Source of the DNA: Burkholderia sp. S171
Lineage (GTDB): Bacteria > Pseudomonadota > Gammaproteobacteria > Burkholderiales > Burkholderiaceae
Direction of reading: 5' to 3'
DNA: 64,000 nt
NCBI RefSeq assembly: GCF_009766085.1
Contig: NZ_LMUF01000052.1
Coordinates: 2,545-66,544, forward strand
The notes under the pieces are model-generated. The model had not been told where the DNA came from and made no database searches. It saw nothing but the letters and a program-made list of their open reading frames with translations. A program made the translations under genes and the position numbers. Positions 26,414 to 33,928 of the stretch are shown here, one piece after another (the first letter of the stretch is position 1; each line of letters begins with the position of its first letter).

Positions 26414-27073
26414 TCATGCAGCTTGCGCGCAGGACGCTTCGTGCTGGGCCGGCACCACGTCAGCGCTAACAGATAAAGTCGAGTTCGACTCCGCCATAGC
26501 CGTGATCTGTACAGGGCTGCATTCACTCACGGCTTCGTCTTCCGTGACCCGCGAGACCCCCTTGGCACTCTTGCCCGCCCGCGACGGCGGCTGGCAACTT
26601 CCGCACACCGCGCCGTGCTCCGCGTCTTGCTTGCGCGTGACGAATTTTCCCGTGCAGGTGCAGCATCGGGTCAACTGCAGGATGCCGGCGTCAAAGAAAC
26701 GCACGAGCGTCCAGGCCCGCGTAAAGCTCAACATGATGTAGCTGTCGTGACGCTCGCAATGCTCGAGATAAAGCTTATAGCCCTTTGTCAAAGCATCGAA
26801 ATGCGAACAGCCCGCGAGATCCTTCAGGAATCTATAAATGTTATAGAAGAGCGATGCGTGAATATTCGGTGCCCATGTCAGGAACCAGTCGACCGAGAAC
26901 GGCAACATGCCCTTCGGCGGAGACACGCCCTTTACCTCCTGATAAAGGCGAATCATGCGGTCGCGAGAAAGGTTGACCTCACTTTCCAGCACTTGGATAC
27001 GTGCACCGAGTTCGATCAGGATGGCCGCCCGCATCACGTCCTGAGCGTCTTCAGCAATGCTTTTCTTCGCCAT
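26414..27073 (-). CDS. flhC: Orphan flagellar master regulator subunit FlhC
   Basis: The 219-residue protein matches FlhC closely through residue about 165: DVMRAAILIELGARIQVLE, LSRDRMIRLYQEVKG, PPKGMLPFSVDWFLTW, HASLFYNIYRFL and KGYKLYLEHCE. The zinc site cysteines are present (RCCTCTGKF and CGSCQPP). An extra tail of about 45 residues follows, rich in Ser/Ala/Val, not usual for FlhC. FlhC normally works as a heterohexamer with FlhD, which is normally encoded just upstream. Here no flhD is present, and a 61-codon membrane-protein gene occupies that place. It may partner with FlhD from elsewhere or be a divergent paralogue. The start at 27073 has GAGGA upstream. Confidence 0.88.
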   Translation of the reverse strand: MAKKSIAEDAQDVMRAAILIELGARIQVLESEVNLSRDRMIRLYQEVKGVSPPKGMLPFSVDWFLTWAPNIHASLFYNIYRFLKDLAGCSHFDALTKGYKLYLEHCERHDSYIMLSFTRAWTLVRFFDAGILQLTRCCTCTGKFVTRKQDAEHGAVCGSCQPPSRAGKSAKGVSRVTEDEAVSECSPVQITAMAESNSTLSVSADVVPAQHEASCAQAA

Positions 27074-27145
27074 TAGCGTAGTCCTCTTCTTATGCAAACT
27101 GCTCGACTGCGGCATCGGCCAGCGTTCTAGCGCTGACCCAGGGAT

Positions 27146-27331
27146 TCAAGCCCGGGAACCGCGCACTCGCAAGAACGCCTCAGTACTCCGTATCTGCGCC
27201 TTAGCCGGATTGCGCGTCATCAGGGTGCTGGCGACATCGACTACCCGATCTTCAGGCACCCGAAGTCCAAGGAGGAAAAACATAAGCAGAACCCCGGACA
27301 TAAAACCTACCGCACCACCGATTAGCAACAT
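27146..27331 (-). CDS. Small single-pass membrane protein upstream of flhC
   Basis: The 61-residue protein starts with a glycine-rich transmembrane helix (IGGAVGFMSGVLLMFFLLGL) and a cytoplasmic or periplasmic tail (RVPEDRVVDVASTLMTRNP, then basic residues). GGAGG is well placed before the ATG at 27331, which supports translation. It lies 72 bases upstream of flhC on the same strand, in the place where flhD would be expected. Nothing in it resembles FlhD. Function unknown. Confidence 0.6.
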   Translation of the reverse strand: MLLIGGAVGFMSGVLLMFFLLGLRVPEDRVVDVASTLMTRNPAKAQIRSTEAFLRVRGSRA

Positions 27332-27869
27332 GCTCCCTCCGCGAATTCTACAGGCCTTAAAAAAATATCGTCGATGAATTGATCACTTGATCGTTTGACG
27401 AAGACGTTAGGAGTAGCGTCGCATTGTATGGTTAACGACCTGCCCTGAATCAAATGATCCTCCTTTCCTCTCAAGTAAATTGCGTGGAAAAGACAAGGTT
27501 TTGTCCTAAGGCTTACGGAATATTTCCTTTAATTGCCTGTCATTTCGAATACGTGTGCGCTTACTTTTCTTGCTTGGATAAATGTAGCGAAATTATTTAT
27601 AAGATTCAGAAAGGACTTGGTGATCGAGCATGTTGCTCGGCGTTTCAGCGCTAGCGAAAGTGCGCAATCATAAGCTTGCGAACTGACGAAGCAATGCGGG
27701 AAGTGACTGGATCACACCCATGCCTACCTACTCTTTTTCTTGCACCCGAGAGAACGATCAGCCGTATTGAGCCGTATTGAGCCGTATTGCCACGTTTGTC
27801 ACCTGTCGACGGTGAGGTGTGTTGTCATTTTTTACTCGACTTCCGCTTAGGAAGTCCTACTCGATAATC
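27332..27869. other. Gene-free region upstream of small exported-protein gene
   Basis: About 540 bases without a supported gene, locally AT-richer than the neighbourhood (27470-27620). It carries the tandem repeat described separately and should hold the divergent promoters of the small membrane-protein/flhC genes and the exported-protein gene. Confidence 0.45.
27761..27790. repeat. Three tandem copies of a 10-bp unit
   Basis: GCCGTATTGA is repeated exactly at 27761-27770 and 27771-27780, with a one-base variant at 27781-27790. It lies about 80 bases before the downstream start codon. The period equals one helical turn, so a role in protein binding is possible but not shown. Confidence 0.7.
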
Positions 27870-28262
27870 ATGAAACAACTTACCCAATCTCTCTTTCTCG
27901 CAAGCGTCCTGGCGACCAGTGCCGGCAGTGCGTTTGCCCAAAGCACTTCGCCGTCCGAGCTGGATGGCGGCCGCGTTGGCCGCGAAGGTTTCGGACCGAG
28001 CTTTGTGGTAATTAATGCGGTAGTTAATGATCTACAGCATTTGCAAAGGCTATATGACCTGAACGGCCGCGAAAGCGAGATGAGGGATATCTACCACGAT
28101 GTCCTGCTCAAGACGCAGGTCCCGGTTATCCGTCAATACGTCTACGAAGCACTCGCGCGCAATCTACTCCGCCCGACCAACGTCGATCAGGCGATTATGA
28201 CTATTCACACGAGTCTGGATGAAGATCTGGGCACGCTGGCGAAACATCCGCCCGCTCCGTGA
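27870..28262 (+). CDS. Small periplasmic protein of unknown function
   Basis: From ATG 27870 the 130-residue protein has a clear signal peptide (TQSLFLASVLATSAGSAFA, cut before QSTSP). The mature part is largely helical: VVNDLQHLQRLYDLNGRES, a middle MRDIYHDVLLKTQV and PVIRQYVYEALARNLLRP. It ends in a short acidic helix and a proline tail (KHPPAP). No family is recognised. A GC-rich hairpin directly follows the stop. It sits between the flhC and flgH genes, but no link to motility is visible in the protein itself. Confidence 0.7.
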   Translation: MKQLTQSLFLASVLATSAGSAFAQSTSPSELDGGRVGREGFGPSFVVINAVVNDLQHLQRLYDLNGRESEMRDIYHDVLLKTQVPVIRQYVYEALARNLLRPTNVDQAIMTIHTSLDEDLGTLAKHPPAP

Positions 28263-28267
28263 AGAGT

Positions 28268-28286
28268 GCGCCCGCCGAGCGGGCGC
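28268..28286 (+). terminator. Short GC-rich hairpin after small exported-protein gene
   Basis: GCGCCCGC at 28268-28275 pairs exactly with GCGGGCGC at 28279-28286 across a 3-base loop, six bases after the stop. No U tract follows, so it may be a weak terminator or mRNA 3' end stabiliser. Confidence 0.4.
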
Positions 28287-28435
28287 TGAAGTGTCGAACC
28301 GGGGAAAGGTAGCTCACGGTCTGGCGTTCCCTGCGAAATGATCTGAGGAAATCCACCGGCTCAATCCGGTCACGGATGATCCCGATGCGCTCCGTATTAA
28401 CTGGCTAGCAGAAACCCAGCGCTAAGCGCTCGGAA

Positions 28436-29107
28436 TTAGAACGTCAGCACGCTAAGAAACATTCGCTGCAGCCAGCCCACTGTTGTTGCGTCGGCGAGCA
28501 TGCCGACACCTGCCTGCTCAATACGCGCGTTGGCCACTTTGCTGGACGATACGTAGTTCCCCACCTCGATGTCTTTGGGATTCACAATGCCCGATAACCG
28601 CAGGCGATCGCGGTTCTGATTCATTGCAATGATCTTGTCCCCAGCAACTACCAGATTCCCGGTCGGCAACGTGGCGATCACCGACACCGCCAGCGTCCCC
28701 GTCATCCCGGTCGTGTTCGTCACCGCCCCTTGCCCTTTGAACGTCGTGCTTGCTGACCCAATGTTAAACAGTTTGGCCAGCCGTGCCGCTGCGCCGCTAG
28801 ACTTATCGGCAGCTTCAGCGCTGATGTCGCTCGCACGATTAGCTGACGCATCGCCGCTGTTATTGGCCGAGTAGGACTCCGAGAGACGAATTGTCAATAC
28901 ATCCCCCACGTGTTGCGCGTGAGGCGTTTCGTACAAAGCCAGTGTATTGCCACCCTGGTAGATCGCCCCGCCGGTTTCAATATTCAACGGACTTGAGACT
29001 ACGACCGGCGCGAACGTCGGCATATCGACGATAGAATTCGAGCCGCCTGAGCATCCAGCTAACGACGCCATACCGCCAGCCAGGATCACAAACTTTAACG
29101 AGTTCAT
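28436..29107 (-). CDS. flgH: Orphan flagellar L-ring lipoprotein FlgH
   Basis: The 223-residue protein has the FlgH plan: a lipoprotein signal ending in SLAGCSG, then GGAIYQGGNTLALYETPHAQ, HVGDVLTIRLSESYSANNSG, a central FKGQGAVTNTTGMTGTLAVS and IATLPTGNLVVAGDKIIAMN. The closing block, LRLSGIVNPKDIEVGNYVSS, is also family-typical. FlgH forms the outer-membrane L ring of the flagellar basal body. Here no other flg gene is adjacent; FlgH is normally within a flgBCDEFGHIJ operon. The sequence seems intact, so it may be an extra copy of the ring protein or a part reused in another envelope structure. Confidence 0.87.
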   Translation of the reverse strand: MNSLKFVILAGGMASLAGCSGGSNSIVDMPTFAPVVVSSPLNIETGGAIYQGGNTLALYETPHAQHVGDVLTIRLSESYSANNSGDASANRASDISAEAADKSSGAAARLAKLFNIGSASTTFKGQGAVTNTTGMTGTLAVSVIATLPTGNLVVAGDKIIAMNQNRDRLRLSGIVNPKDIEVGNYVSSSKVANARIEQAGVGMLADATTVGWLQRMFLSVLTF

Positions 29108-29252
29108 GTTTTTAATGGTTCGCCAGATTAAGGTTCTTGACCACGCGCGGCACGACGAAACAATGGCCAGTGTCTGGATTGATCACTTGCCGCTAAGCCC
29201 TAAGCCGTGCTCGCCCGCCCGCTTGTCATGTCGAGCGGTGAGTCGGTCTTTG

Positions 29253-29450
29253 TCAATCGATTGCGTCGGCGCATGTATCAAATGGCGCGGCAGCCGCATG
29301 ACCGACGCCCGGCACAACCTTGAGCGTGGCAGCCACCAGGCGGCACGGCAATGCGGCCACTGCGCAACCGTCCATCGGCAATATGACCACGCTCGCCATC
29401 AGGCATGCCAACAATCGCGCATAGCGTTTGTAGAACTGCAAATTGAACAT
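29253..29450 (-). CDS. Small Cys-containing exported protein, DUF6726-like
   Basis: From ATG 29450 the 65-residue protein has a hydrophobic signal (ARLLACLMASVVILPMDGC) with a likely lipobox Cys near residue 29. The rest, AVAALPCRLVAATLKVVPG then VGHAAAAPFDTCADAID, matches the small Burkholderia family I know as DUF6726. The match is from memory and was not searched. A frame extending upstream to 29657 is not needed. It lies between flgH and another small gene on the same strand. Function unknown. Confidence 0.55.
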   Translation of the reverse strand: MFNLQFYKRYARLLACLMASVVILPMDGCAVAALPCRLVAATLKVVPGVGHAAAAPFDTCADAID

Positions 29451-29469
29451 ATATGAGGCCGCTAACCTT

Positions 29470-29661
29470 TCAGACGCTGGTGTTGATGCGTGTACCCACC
29501 AAGCCGTTCGACGGCAGTGTTGGGGGAGTCGTTTGTTCGATCGGCAGCGACGGCGCATCGGTTTTAGCGCTGTTGCCGGTTGCGCTGCCTGCGCTCCCGC
29601 CGGTCGGGCGCATAGGTGTCGGCGCAATACGTTCTGCAGGGCTATAGCTGTTAACATTCAT
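29470..29661 (-). CDS. Small Pro/Ser/Thr-rich protein, unknown
   Basis: The 63-residue protein from ATG 29661 has no signal peptide. It is low-complexity: SYSPAERIAPTPMRPTGGS, then SAGSATGNSAKTDAPSLPI and a proline/threonine run. The ribosome site is weak. It lies 94 bases downstream of a conserved intergenic element that seems to face it, and 19 bases before the next small gene start. That is the main reason to list it. It could be a noncoding stretch. Confidence 0.4.
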   Translation of the reverse strand: MNVNSYSPAERIAPTPMRPTGGSAGSATGNSAKTDAPSLPIEQTTPPTLPSNGLVGTRINTSV

Positions 29662-29754
29662 GATCAGGCTCGCTTTCAATAAAGATGAAGGGATCGGGGC
29701 AGCGTTAAGGTAGCCCTAAGGCAGACTTGAACGCATGCCAGGTCGCTAGAACTC

Positions 29755-29843
29755 TCTTTCGACAATGAATGATCACGCTTAACCGCTAGTGTTGATTAAC
29801 GAAAGATCAACGCTTTTTCTCGACTCCTTACCAGCACTTACCG
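29755..29843 (-). promoter_or_regulatory. Conserved 89-nt intergenic element, copy A, with GTAAG-N5-GTAAG
   Basis: This stretch aligns without gaps to 34228-34316, with 61 of 89 positions identical by hand count. It includes the blocks TCTTTCGACA, GAATGATC and GACTCCTTAC. On the minus strand it carries GTAAG at 29841-29837 and 29831-29827, spaced one helical turn apart. That arrangement is typical of OmpR/PmrA-type response regulator boxes. It is upstream of the small minus-strand genes leading to flgH. Confidence 0.6.
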
Positions 29844-29912
29844 CAATGTCTCAGCCGTGCTAAATGCGCGCATCCGGCCTGCGCTGTCGATGATCACTCG
29901 GTACCGGGAAGC

Positions 29913-30632
29913 CTAGACCTTCACGTCCACAACCAGTCCGATCGGATTCCATCGAATGCCCTTGGTCTCTTCGCTCAAACCATCCAGAACATCCGCTAAC
30001 GACACCGCCCCCGCATTGCCGTCTGGTGCTGCATAGGATTGCAATGCGTTGTCGAGCGTGCTGACGGCTCCGGCAATTGTGGTGCTGTCGTTCGCACGAT
30101 CATCACTGTCGGACGTGAAGCCAACGGGGTCGTCGAGTTGCCAGTCCCAGCCATCGGTTGGACTGTCGGATTCCACGGAGGTAGAACGGACAGTCTTCGC
30201 AAGCTCTTCTATGGAGGAGCCGAGATCGACATAGGCTGATGTCACCTGATCCGTCGATGCAGCATCGCCCTCTTGTTGACCGGGCACATTGAGGCCGTGC
30301 TGCAAGACAAGCGCCTGGTACAGCGCCACCAGAAATTGCTTGCCTGCGCTTTTGTTGGCCTCCCCGCGTGTTTGGGAGTCGGCGGTAGTGCCGGCACTGC
30401 CCGAAAAGGAATCAGCGTCCGGGGAGCCGTTGCTGACCGACGATAACCCGCCTGGGTCGAGCCCCATGCGTTGCAACGTAAGCTTGAGCGCCTCCATCAA
30501 GGCATCTCCGCTTCCCGACGATGTCGCCGACGGCCGCTCAGGAAGCGCGCTGCTGGGCACGCTGGACGATGGTTTGGGCGTGCTGTTGGGAAAATCCGAA
30601 GATGAAATTGACATGCTGGGATCGAGTGCCAT
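29913..30632 (-). CDS. Ser/Asp-rich helical protein, unknown
   Basis: The 239-residue acidic protein has no signal peptide. Its first 40 residues are a Ser/Pro-rich low-complexity tail. Helical segments follow: DALMEALKLTLQRMGLDPG, SAGKQFLVALYQALVLQHG, SSIEELAKTVRST and STLDNALQSYAAP. It ends SLADVLDGLSEETKGIRW then NPIGLVVDVKV. A disordered N terminus followed by amphipathic helices is common in type III/flagellar substrates and harpins, so an exported protein is possible. I do not recognise a family. Conserved element copy A and further small genes lie downstream. Confidence 0.65.
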   Translation of the reverse strand: MALDPSMSISSSDFPNSTPKPSSSVPSSALPERPSATSSGSGDALMEALKLTLQRMGLDPGGLSSVSNGSPDADSFSGSAGTTADSQTRGEANKSAGKQFLVALYQALVLQHGLNVPGQQEGDAASTDQVTSAYVDLGSSIEELAKTVRSTSVESDSPTDGWDWQLDDPVGFTSDSDDRANDSTTIAGAVSTLDNALQSYAAPDGNAGAVSLADVLDGLSEETKGIRWNPIGLVVDVKV

Positions 30633-31092
30633 GGTGTCTCTCGGTTAATTGTTCCGTGATGCCGAATCGGTTTCCTGGAACAGATTCGCAGTGCTGCGTA
30701 TGATTGAGCGGCGAGTGCACGGGTTCATTCGCCCAGACGTCATATCGACCCGGCAAGCAGGAATCTGTAGTGTTGGGAAGGCGGGGTAAGAAGCCGAGGC
30801 TGACTAGCTTTCCAGCGGTCTTACGGACTAAGCGATACCGGTCCAACAATGAAAGATCCGGTAATGCAGTCGTCACCCTCCGCTTAGACACGGGCTTGCA
30901 ACCAGTGTAATTTTTATACTTTATTGCTAGCGTTGAATGCAAACAATTCGACCAGACGATCCGCGAATGAATGGCTTGTCTTCTAAAGCAAGTCGCGTCG
31001 TCTAGCCGATTCTCTTACCGGGTCTTTCGTAACCTAAGGTTGTTCGCACCGCTGACGTTATCACTAAGTATTGAACGTACTTGGAGGATGAA
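30633..31092. other. Intergenic region between divergent small genes
   Basis: About 460 bases. The longest frame here (minus strand into the 239-residue gene) is out of frame with it and shows no domain. GGAGG at 31083-31087 belongs to the next gene. No hairpin or RNA was recognised. Confidence 0.4.
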
Positions 31093-31353
31093 ATGAATTT
31101 TTCGACTATCGGCGAGATTGCTTGCAAAGTGCGCATCAACCCCATCATGCTTGTTAGCGGTCAAGGGGTAGCAAGCCGTGCAATTCGGTATCGCGGCAAA
31201 CACACGCTGCGTGCCGTGTTGGGATTTCTGGATAGTCAGCGCGAGGTTCGCGCACTGGTCTTCAGCCACACCTCCGACGGAGAAATGTTATGGGTCGACA
31301 TCCAGACCGGGGAGTCTAGAAGCTTTGAGGAGTGGCGATTCGAAGCGGCGTGA
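31093..31353 (+). CDS. Small protein, member A of a local paralogous pair
   Basis: From ATG 31093, with GGAGG six bases upstream, the protein has 86 residues. The C-terminal half, IRYRGKHTLRAVLGFLDSQ then EVRALVFSHTSDGEMLWVD and IQTGESRSF, is clearly alike to the end of the protein at 31747-32181. The shared pattern is YRGK, VL.FL, VRALV.SH, W.D and GE. This argues for a real conserved small family. No known domain is recognised. The protein has no signal peptide and should be cytoplasmic. Confidence 0.65.
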   Translation: MNFSTIGEIACKVRINPIMLVSGQGVASRAIRYRGKHTLRAVLGFLDSQREVRALVFSHTSDGEMLWVDIQTGESRSFEEWRFEAA

Positions 31354-31410
31354 TCGATACATCAAGAGGTTTCCTCTTGACGGCTTCGCCGTGATCAGCG
31401 GGCATGGCAT

Positions 31411-31638
31411 TCAGGTAATAAACACAATCCGGTCTCCCACCGTCGAACCGCATTCCACGAAATACGAAGTACGGGCGGCCCTTACGTCGAGGAGAACACG
31501 TTCGACGCCCTCAATCCCGGGACTTTCATGCAAATGTGTTTTAACAATGACGTTCGAGCTTGGCTTGGCTAATGCGTCAAGCCGGACTTCCACGAGATAC
31601 CTGATGGCGTCTCGTTGGTTCATAAAATACAGAATCAT
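31411..31638 (-). CDS. Small protein of unknown function, possible
   Basis: The 75-residue frame from ATG 31638 reads MILYFMNQRDAIRYLVEVR, then LDALAKPSSNVIVKTHLHE and a C-terminal half, ARTSYFVECGSTVGDRIVF. It has an AAGGA about ten bases upstream. Its composition looks protein-like and it follows the 144-residue paralogue on the same strand after about 110 bases. Coding status is not certain. Confidence 0.4.
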   Translation of the reverse strand: MILYFMNQRDAIRYLVEVRLDALAKPSSNVIVKTHLHESPGIEGVERVLLDVRAARTSYFVECGSTVGDRIVFIT

Positions 31639-31746
31639 TAACAACGTGTCCTTACCGCAATTAAAGCGGCGCTGATCGACACTACTTTCCATCGGCCCCG
31701 CAAGTGGAACGAGACTCGAGAAATGCAGGCCGATGCTGGCGCTCTG

Positions 31747-32181
31747 TTACCGGGCGGAGACTTCGCCCGACATGACGTCGATCCAGACAGGGCCCTCTTC
31801 AGCTTGGTGGCTATAGACAAGCGCCCGTACCTGCGGTCCCGCTATTCTTAGGAAGCGCAGTACGTCGCCCCTACGTTGCTTGCCGCGATAAGGGACTCGA
31901 CACACCCTTTGATCGCATTCCATGAGCAATACAACGTCGTTACGCTTAAGAAGCCGCTCGATCATTGCTTCGCTCAACCCCGGCGAAAGTTCGGCTGTCA
32001 TTGTTCGCTGCATGACCGGCCTACCGCCGTGTTCCTCCAGCGAGCCAACCGGTTCAGGTGGAGGAAGTAAGCCAGTCACCTTCCCTAGCGATTGATTCGC
32101 GTGCAGGGCGTTATGCCGCGCGGTTGGTGCGTTCTGGCGAAGAACGTCACCAACACTCATGCGCTTCGTGGCGCGAGTCAT
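31747..32181 (-). CDS. Small protein, member B of a local paralogous pair
   Basis: The 144-residue protein ends with RVPYRGKQRRGDVLRFLRI, then QVRALVYSHQAEEGPVWID and VMSGEVSAR, which mirrors the C-terminal half of the 86-residue protein encoded 400 bases away on the other strand. The N-terminal part is unrelated and low in known motifs; ELSPGLSEAMIERLLKRND is probably helical. Its ATG overlaps the stop of a 48-codon lipoprotein gene (ATGA), so the two are translationally coupled. No family name is recognised. Confidence 0.65.
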   Translation of the reverse strand: MTRATKRMSVGDVLRQNAPTARHNALHANQSLGKVTGLLPPPEPVGSLEEHGGRPVMQRTMTAELSPGLSEAMIERLLKRNDVVLLMECDQRVCRVPYRGKQRRGDVLRFLRIAGPQVRALVYSHQAEEGPVWIDVMSGEVSAR

Positions 32182-32324
32182 TTACATCCGACCGCACAGA
32201 CGATGGCCGATACGCCCGCCACGGCACCAACGATTCCGCCAAGGGCAAATGTTTCTATCGAACTGGCGCAAGCTTGGAGATTGAGGATGCAAAAGAGCAT
32301 CGCGATGAAAATGCAGCGCCGCAA
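32178..32324 (-). CDS. 48-residue lipoprotein with TTG start, coupled to next gene
   Basis: A TTG at 32324 has GGGAG seven bases upstream. The product is (M)RRCIFIAMLFCILNLQAC plus SSIETFALGGIVGAVAGVS and a short Cys-containing end. It shows two arginines, a hydrophobic core and the lipobox LQAC, then a glycine-zipper-like stretch. Its TGA overlaps the ATG of the 144-residue protein gene (ATGA), which supports both starts. The lipoprotein should sit in an envelope membrane. Function unknown. Confidence 0.6.
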   Translation of the reverse strand: MRRCIFIAMLFCILNLQACASSIETFALGGIVGAVAGVSAIVCAVGCK

Positions 32325-32677
32325 GATTTTTCTCCCTCAACAGTCGTTGCCGCTATTTGGACCGGCCAGAACCCCAAGGCCCCTCACGCAGCTTCGCGTC
32401 ATGGACCTGACGTGCGTGTGAAGAAGTCAACGAGAGAAGACTCCATGAACGCATAGAGAGATTAGAGCGCTTTGAAGAGAGGCATTTCGGCAATTACGGG
32501 CGGTAGATGCCATCTGCTTACCGGGCATTACCTGGAGGGGAAGTGCGAGTGCAGCACGGCCGCTGGCGCTCGTCTCGCGCCACGCCCGGTCAATCTGTAG
32601 TGCGTGATTCAGCGCCTGATGGGAAGAAATTTCGGCGGAACGCAATCGAACAGAAACGACTTTTCACCGCGCCCGGC
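32325..32677. other. Intergenic region, nothing recognised
   Basis: About 350 bases lie between the HD-GYP gene end and the small lipoprotein start. Frames on the plus strand (from about 32058) overlap the paralogue gene in antisense and show no domain. The promoter of the small lipoprotein operon should be here. Confidence 0.4.
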
Positions 32678-33928
32678 CTACGCAAAGGGTGCGATCTGAT
32701 TTAACCAAAGGTCGTTTAGTTGTGGAAGGTTCCACTGTTTGGGGTCTTCAATCGCCACGATCCGGTCGGCGCCCTTTGATTTCTTCAGGTCTACTATCTG
32801 AGGGAAGACCGGTTGATTCGACTTGCATGAGAAGAATGTCTTGACGGTCGGCGCGAGCATAGACCCGCTGCCCTGATCGAGCACAACAGCAAGAAAACCA
32901 GATTCCAGGCGGACCAGCGAGCCCACCGGGTAGATCCCCACCGTGCTGATGAAGGCCGCGAGAATGGTCTTGTCGAACTGCCCGTCCCAAGACGTCATGC
33001 TGCGAAGCGCCTGAGTCGGATGCCAGGACGATTTGTACGGCCGCTCGGAGGTGACGGCGTCGTACACGTCGCAGACCGCACCCATCCGGGCAAGCAGGGG
33101 AATATCTTTGTCCTTGAGCCCATGCGGATACCCATGGCCGTTGACCTTCTCGTGATGGTGCAGCGCGACCTCCAGCACCCCGATGCTGACATCGGCTGAC
33201 TGGAGCATGTTCCAGCCATCGAAAGAGTGTTTCTTGGCGACCTCGAACTCTTCCACACTCAGCTTTCCGGGCTTGTTCAGCACGGCGAGCGGCATGAGCG
33301 CCTTGCCGAGGTCATGCAGCAAACCGGCCACGCCAGCCTCCAGCACACCTTGCTCGTCAAGTTCGAGTTCGCGTGCCAGCGCGGTCATCAGCGCACACAC
33401 GGCAACGGAATGCATATACGTGTAGCCGTCGTGGTGTTTCAGGCGCGCCACGCTGGTCAATGCGTACGGGTTGCGCATAACGGACGCGGCAATGCTCTGC
33501 ACCAGAGGCATCATGCTGGCGCCCGATACGGCACGTCCCATGCGGGCTTGCTGGAACACCCCCTTCATCTCATTGGAGGCCGATTCGAACAGGCGCTTTG
33601 CGTGTTCGATTTCCTCACCTACGGGTCGTCGCGGCAGCCGCGTGCGTGCCGTCGCTTCCCCGGCGAGAAGTTGACTGTCTCCCGCCTGCGCGGCGGAGCT
33701 GCCTGCGTCAAACGGGTCGACAGGTTCGCCTAGGTTGTCGTCAGAGCCGGACAGACCTCGATCCGTATCGATCACAATGGACGTAATTCCACTCGCGACG
33801 ATCTTTTCGATATCGACAGCGGTGAGCAAAAACGAGCTCTTCCAGAATGGGTGATCAAGCCAGCGCCGATCCAGACTGTGCAGGAACATGCCAGGACGCA
33901 ATGAAGAGGCTACGACCGTTTTCAACAT
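32678..33928 (-). CDS. HD-GYP domain protein, probable cyclic-di-GMP phosphodiesterase
   Basis: From ATG 33928 (GGAG seven bases upstream) the protein has 416 residues. The N-terminal part, VVASSLRPGMFLHSLDRRW, is the DUF3391 domain often found before HD-GYP. The catalytic domain includes LLHDLGKALMPL (HD pair), HHHEKVNGHGYPHGL (HHE and GYP) and ARMGAVCDVYDAVTSERPY. The usual DG before the GYP is NG here, but the metal-site residues are kept. It should hydrolyse cyclic-di-GMP and so favour motility over biofilm. It is cytoplasmic. A conserved 89-nt element (copy B) lies about 300 bases upstream. Confidence 0.88.
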   Translation of the reverse strand: MLKTVVASSLRPGMFLHSLDRRWLDHPFWKSSFLLTAVDIEKIVASGITSIVIDTDRGLSGSDDNLGEPVDPFDAGSSAAQAGDSQLLAGEATARTRLPRRPVGEEIEHAKRLFESASNEMKGVFQQARMGRAVSGASMMPLVQSIAASVMRNPYALTSVARLKHHDGYTYMHSVAVCALMTALARELELDEQGVLEAGVAGLLHDLGKALMPLAVLNKPGKLSVEEFEVAKKHSFDGWNMLQSADVSIGVLEVALHHHEKVNGHGYPHGLKDKDIPLLARMGAVCDVYDAVTSERPYKSSWHPTQALRSMTSWDGQFDKTILAAFISTVGIYPVGSLVRLESGFLAVVLDQGSGSMLAPTVKTFFSCKSNQPVFPQIVDLKKSKGADRIVAIEDPKQWNLPQLNDLWLNQIAPFA

